This document shows, piece by piece, positions 61,761 to 64,000 of a DNA stretch of 64,000 nt. The notes under the pieces were generated by a model, which was not told the DNA's origin, did not search any database, and saw nothing but the letters and a program-made list of their open reading frames with translations. Position 1 is the first letter of the stretch, and every line of letters starts with the position of its first letter. The position numbers were made by a program, and so were the translations under genes. The DNA comes from Croceivirga sp. (GTDB lineage Bacteria > Bacteroidota > Bacteroidia > Flavobacteriales > Flavobacteriaceae). Location: the NCBI GenBank assembly GCA_028284665.1, contig JANQRG010000033.1, positions 124,001 through 188,000 on the forward strand. Direction: 5' to 3'.

Positions 61761-62384
61761 TTACGTCAACACCTCCAGGGTTCCCAATCCCTCTCGTATC
61801 ACTTTTGGTGTTACTTCCGATAAATCAATCACGGTCGAAGCGATATTTCCGCCATATCCACCATCAATCACAAGATCCACCTTATTCTGCCATTTTTCGA
61901 AAATCAATTCGGGATCTGTGGTGTATTCCAGAACGTCGTCCTCATCGTGTATTGAGGTGGACACAATGGGGTTTCCTAAACTCTTCACTATTGTTCTTGC
62001 GATTGTGTTATCTGGTATTCGTATTCCCACGGTCTTCTTTTTTTTGAAATCTCTGGGAAGGTTAGTACTCCCTGGTAAAATAAATGTATACGGCCCGGGA
62101 AATGCTCTTTTTAGAATTTTAAAAGTAGCCGTATCGATCTGCTTTACATAGTCGGATAAGTTGCTCAAATCTGCACAAATAAAAGACCAGTTGGCCTTGG
62201 CCAGCTTCACTCCTTTTATTCTTGCAATTTTTTCCAACGCCCTGGAGTTGGTAATATCACATCCTAAACCATACACCGTATCCGTAGGATAAATGATCAA
62301 TCCTCCTTGCTGCAATACACGAACAACCTCCTGGATTCTTCTCTCATCCGGGTTCTGTTCATAGATTTTAATAAACTTGGCCAT
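61761..62384 (-). CDS. Threonylcarbamoyl-AMP synthase-like (Sua5/YciO/YrdC family)
   Basis: The 207-residue protein has the family blocks IIYPTDTVYGLGCDITNSRALEKIARIKG and FILPGSTNLP, and VGIRIPDN. Sua5/YrdC members make threonylcarbamoyl-AMP for the t6A tRNA modification. The short form without the extra Sua5 domain fits the YciO or YrdC branch. The start is ATG. It is divergent from the histidine kinase gene. Confidence 0.92.
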   Translation of the reverse strand: MAKFIKIYEQNPDERRIQEVVRVLQQGGLIIYPTDTVYGLGCDITNSRALEKIARIKGVKLAKANWSFICADLSNLSDYVKQIDTATFKILKRAFPGPYTFILPGSTNLPRDFKKKKTVGIRIPDNTIARTIVKSLGNPIVSTSIHDEDDVLEYTTDPELIFEKWQNKVDLVIDGGYGGNIASTVIDLSEVTPKVIREGLGTLEVLT

Positions 62385-62470
62385 AGTCTCTTCTGTATGT
62401 AGGCTTTTTACTACTGTTGGTGCAATTTAAAGTACTTCTCCCCGTTTTAAAGCTGTCCCATATTACTCAA

Positions 62471-64000
62471 ATGAAAAGCATTAAAGGGAGAATCCTACTC
62501 GCGTTTCTAGCATTTTGTGTACTCATCACACCTTTTGTTTTATTTTCCATTATCGCCGTAAAAAAAATAAATAATGGTAGGATACTTAAAGAACAGGTAG
62601 CCGTATTTAATATTAATCGCCTTAAGGCCTACAACCGCTTTTCCGTGCTTGTTGATGCCGATACCAAGTTAGATTCCTTTTATCGTTACGGATCAACAGA
62701 AACTCAAAAAGAATATGAAAAACTGGTTGCTTCCGCCGCCTTTGCGTTGCGTACGATAGCCGTTTCTAATAGTCATAAAGATAAAATAATCGAAAGACGA
62801 TTACAAAAGATCAACTCACGGCTCTCCCACCTTCAAAAGAAGGTGGATACCGTCTTACAACTGCAAAGGGAAAGAGGCTTTAAGGATTATGGTCTAGAGG
62901 GTAAAATGCGCAGTAACATACATCGTCTTGAACAAGAAGCTACTGGAATATCGTTGGCTGAAAATTTAATGCTTAGACGCAGGGAAAAAGACTTTTTCTT
63001 ACGAAATGATCCCTACTACGCCGAACTTCTGAACAAGGAAGCCGATTCCCTTATTAAAAGAATGTCTGCCCAGGAAGCGGCGGATATTGAATCAATAGCA
63101 ATTTTAGAAGAGTATAAAAACAGTTTTAACCGCATAGTAACCCTGGAGCATAAGATCAGGAACCAAAAGTCCGGATTACTACAGGAAATAAAATCCCTGA
63201 ATTACGAATTGGACCATGAGATAAATAAGCTATACGAAACTGTAGATATTAATTTACAATTGCTGATCAATCGTCTGAAGTCTTACGTTGTACTCTTTTT
63301 CTGTATCACCGTGCTATTTGCAGTTTTCTTTATCATTTCCTTCTCCAGCCATCTATCCAACCCTATTAAGCGGTTAATTAATGATATGGATGATGCTGCC
63401 GAAAACAATTTCAAAAGCAACTTCAAGATCAAAACGAGTGTTAATGTCAATGAGATCAATCAACTTGCCAATACCTACAATACTTTAGCACAGAAGATCA
63501 GACATCAAATCTCCGACCTGAATACGAAAAACAAGGAACTGAACCTCCTCAACGAAAAACTACGGGAATCGGAGAACGAACTGCAGGAGGCTTCCGGAAT
63601 TAAGGACAAGTTCTTTTCCATAATTTCGCATGATCTGAGGGGACATACCGGGAATGTAATTTCATTGGCTCAGATACTGAACGAAGACTCCGCATTAAGC
63701 GAAAAGGAGAAATCTGTATTCACCAAATACCTCCTGGATGCCTCACAAAACCTACAACTCCTGTTAGACAATCTACTCAATTGGGCAAAAACTCAAATGA
63801 ACGATCATACGATTTCGAAAAAAGCATTCAATGTAGTAACCCTTATTGAAAACAATATTGATCTGGTAGCCGATACCGCCTTGCGAAAAGGAGTGACAGT
63901 AGAATTCTCAATGGCAGAGGTACCCAATGCGTATGCTGATAAGGACATGGTAGATTTTATCATTAGAAACCTTATTTCAAATGCGTTGAAGTTCACAAGA
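62471..64000 (+). CDS. Sensor histidine kinase, 3' truncated by the window
   Basis: An ATG at 62471 opens a frame with no stop for 510 codons to the window end. It starts with a membrane segment (ILLAFLAFCVLITPFVLFSII). A helical periplasmic part of about 240 residues follows, then a second membrane segment near residue 270 (YVVLFFCITVLFAVFFII), a HAMP-like linker and a coiled coil. The H-box FFSIISHDLRGH has His387. The HATPase N-box NLISNALKFTR is at the very edge. It is an inner-membrane two-component sensor, and its response regulator is probably beyond the window. Confidence 0.9.
   Translation, partial: MKSIKGRILLAFLAFCVLITPFVLFSIIAVKKINNGRILKEQVAVFNINRLKAYNRFSVLVDADTKLDSFYRYGSTETQKEYEKLVASAAFALRTIAVSNSHKDKIIERRLQKINSRLSHLQKKVDTVLQLQRERGFKDYGLEGKMRSNIHRLEQEATGISLAENLMLRRREKDFFLRNDPYYAELLNKEADSLIKRMSAQEAADIESIAILEEYKNSFNRIVTLEHKIRNQKSGLLQEIKSLNYELDHEINKLYETVDINLQLLINRLKSYVVLFFCITVLFAVFFIISFSSHLSNPIKRLINDMDDAAENNFKSNFKIKTSVNVNEINQLANTYNTLAQKIRHQISDLNTKNKELNLLNEKLRESENELQEASGIKDKFFSIISHDLRGHTGNVISLAQILNEDSALSEKEKSVFTKYLLDASQNLQLLLDNLLNWAKTQMNDHTISKKAFNVVTLIENNIDLVADTALRKGVTVEFSMAEVPNAYADKDMVDFIIRNLISNALKFTR

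Noticed and set aside
1-64000. CRISPR array, prophage, transposon or tRNA/rRNA genes
   Set aside because: No regular spaced repeats, phage structural genes, transposase or RNA-gene signatures were seen by eye; a dedicated RNA-gene scan could still find a tRNA.

Overview
The window is a chromosomal segment of a marine-type flavobacterium (Bacteroidota, probably Flavobacteriaceae). This is inferred from the gene families (TPR-HTH regulators, LVIVD-repeat and DUF4369/TlpA lipoproteins, a SusC-like plug domain, DCC proteins, TIGR03915/03916), weak Shine-Dalgarno signals, frequent TTG/GTG starts, and many exact copies of the Bacteroidota -7 element TAnnTTTG just upstream of genes. No rRNA, tRNA, CRISPR array, insertion sequence or prophage was seen. 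The first gene is cut at its 5' end and the last, a histidine kinase, at its 3' end.

Layout. 1-4.0 kb: two tandem paralogous TPR/transmembrane/HTH regulators, separated by a spacer with a perfect 20-bp palindrome. 4-11 kb: an S33-like hydrolase, a Crp-like regulator, a REP-like palindromic element, a DCC protein, a MuiA/DUF4139 protein with an inserted SusC-type plug, and two secreted unknowns. 11-14.1 kb: an overlapping three-gene operon (GshB-like ATP-grasp, N-formylglutamate amidohydrolase, QEGLA/MATCAP-like metallopeptidase). 14.2-33.9 kb: mostly housekeeping genes (DAACS symporter, AroC, LpxH-like phosphoesterase, FAD/Fe-S D-lactate dehydrogenase, TlpA-like protein, LVIVD protein, rhomboid, acyltransferase, Fhs, GlmM), then a translationally coupled cassette AcpH-GGT-ATP-grasp-unknown. 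33.9-36.7 kb: a frameshifted hydrolase-TPR gene and a GluR0-like ligand-gated K+ channel.

37.3-41.2 kb is the most distinctive part. A LexA-like XRE-S24 autorepressor (Ala-Gly cleavage site, Ser-Lys dyad) is divergent from a radical-SAM DNA repair protein, a small ORF, a TIGR03915 protein and an AlkD glycosylase. Three tandem operator-like inverted repeats lie between them, one of them inside the repressor's own promoter. This looks like a damage-inducible DNA repair module.

41.3-64 kb: a LytTR regulator, a serine hydrolase, nucleoside salvage (DeoC, DeoD, nucleoside hydrolase), UvrA, a LOG-family protein, an M1-like protein lacking HExxH fused to an outer-membrane barrel, a fused 2-oxoacid dehydrogenase E1, a 7TM-AraC regulator next to two DoxX genes, HolA, a lone HSDR_N nuclease-like protein, a family 2 glycosyltransferase, an OmpA lipoprotein, a Sua5/YciO protein and the start of a histidine kinase. 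All functional names come from motifs and family resemblance read by eye; no database search was run.
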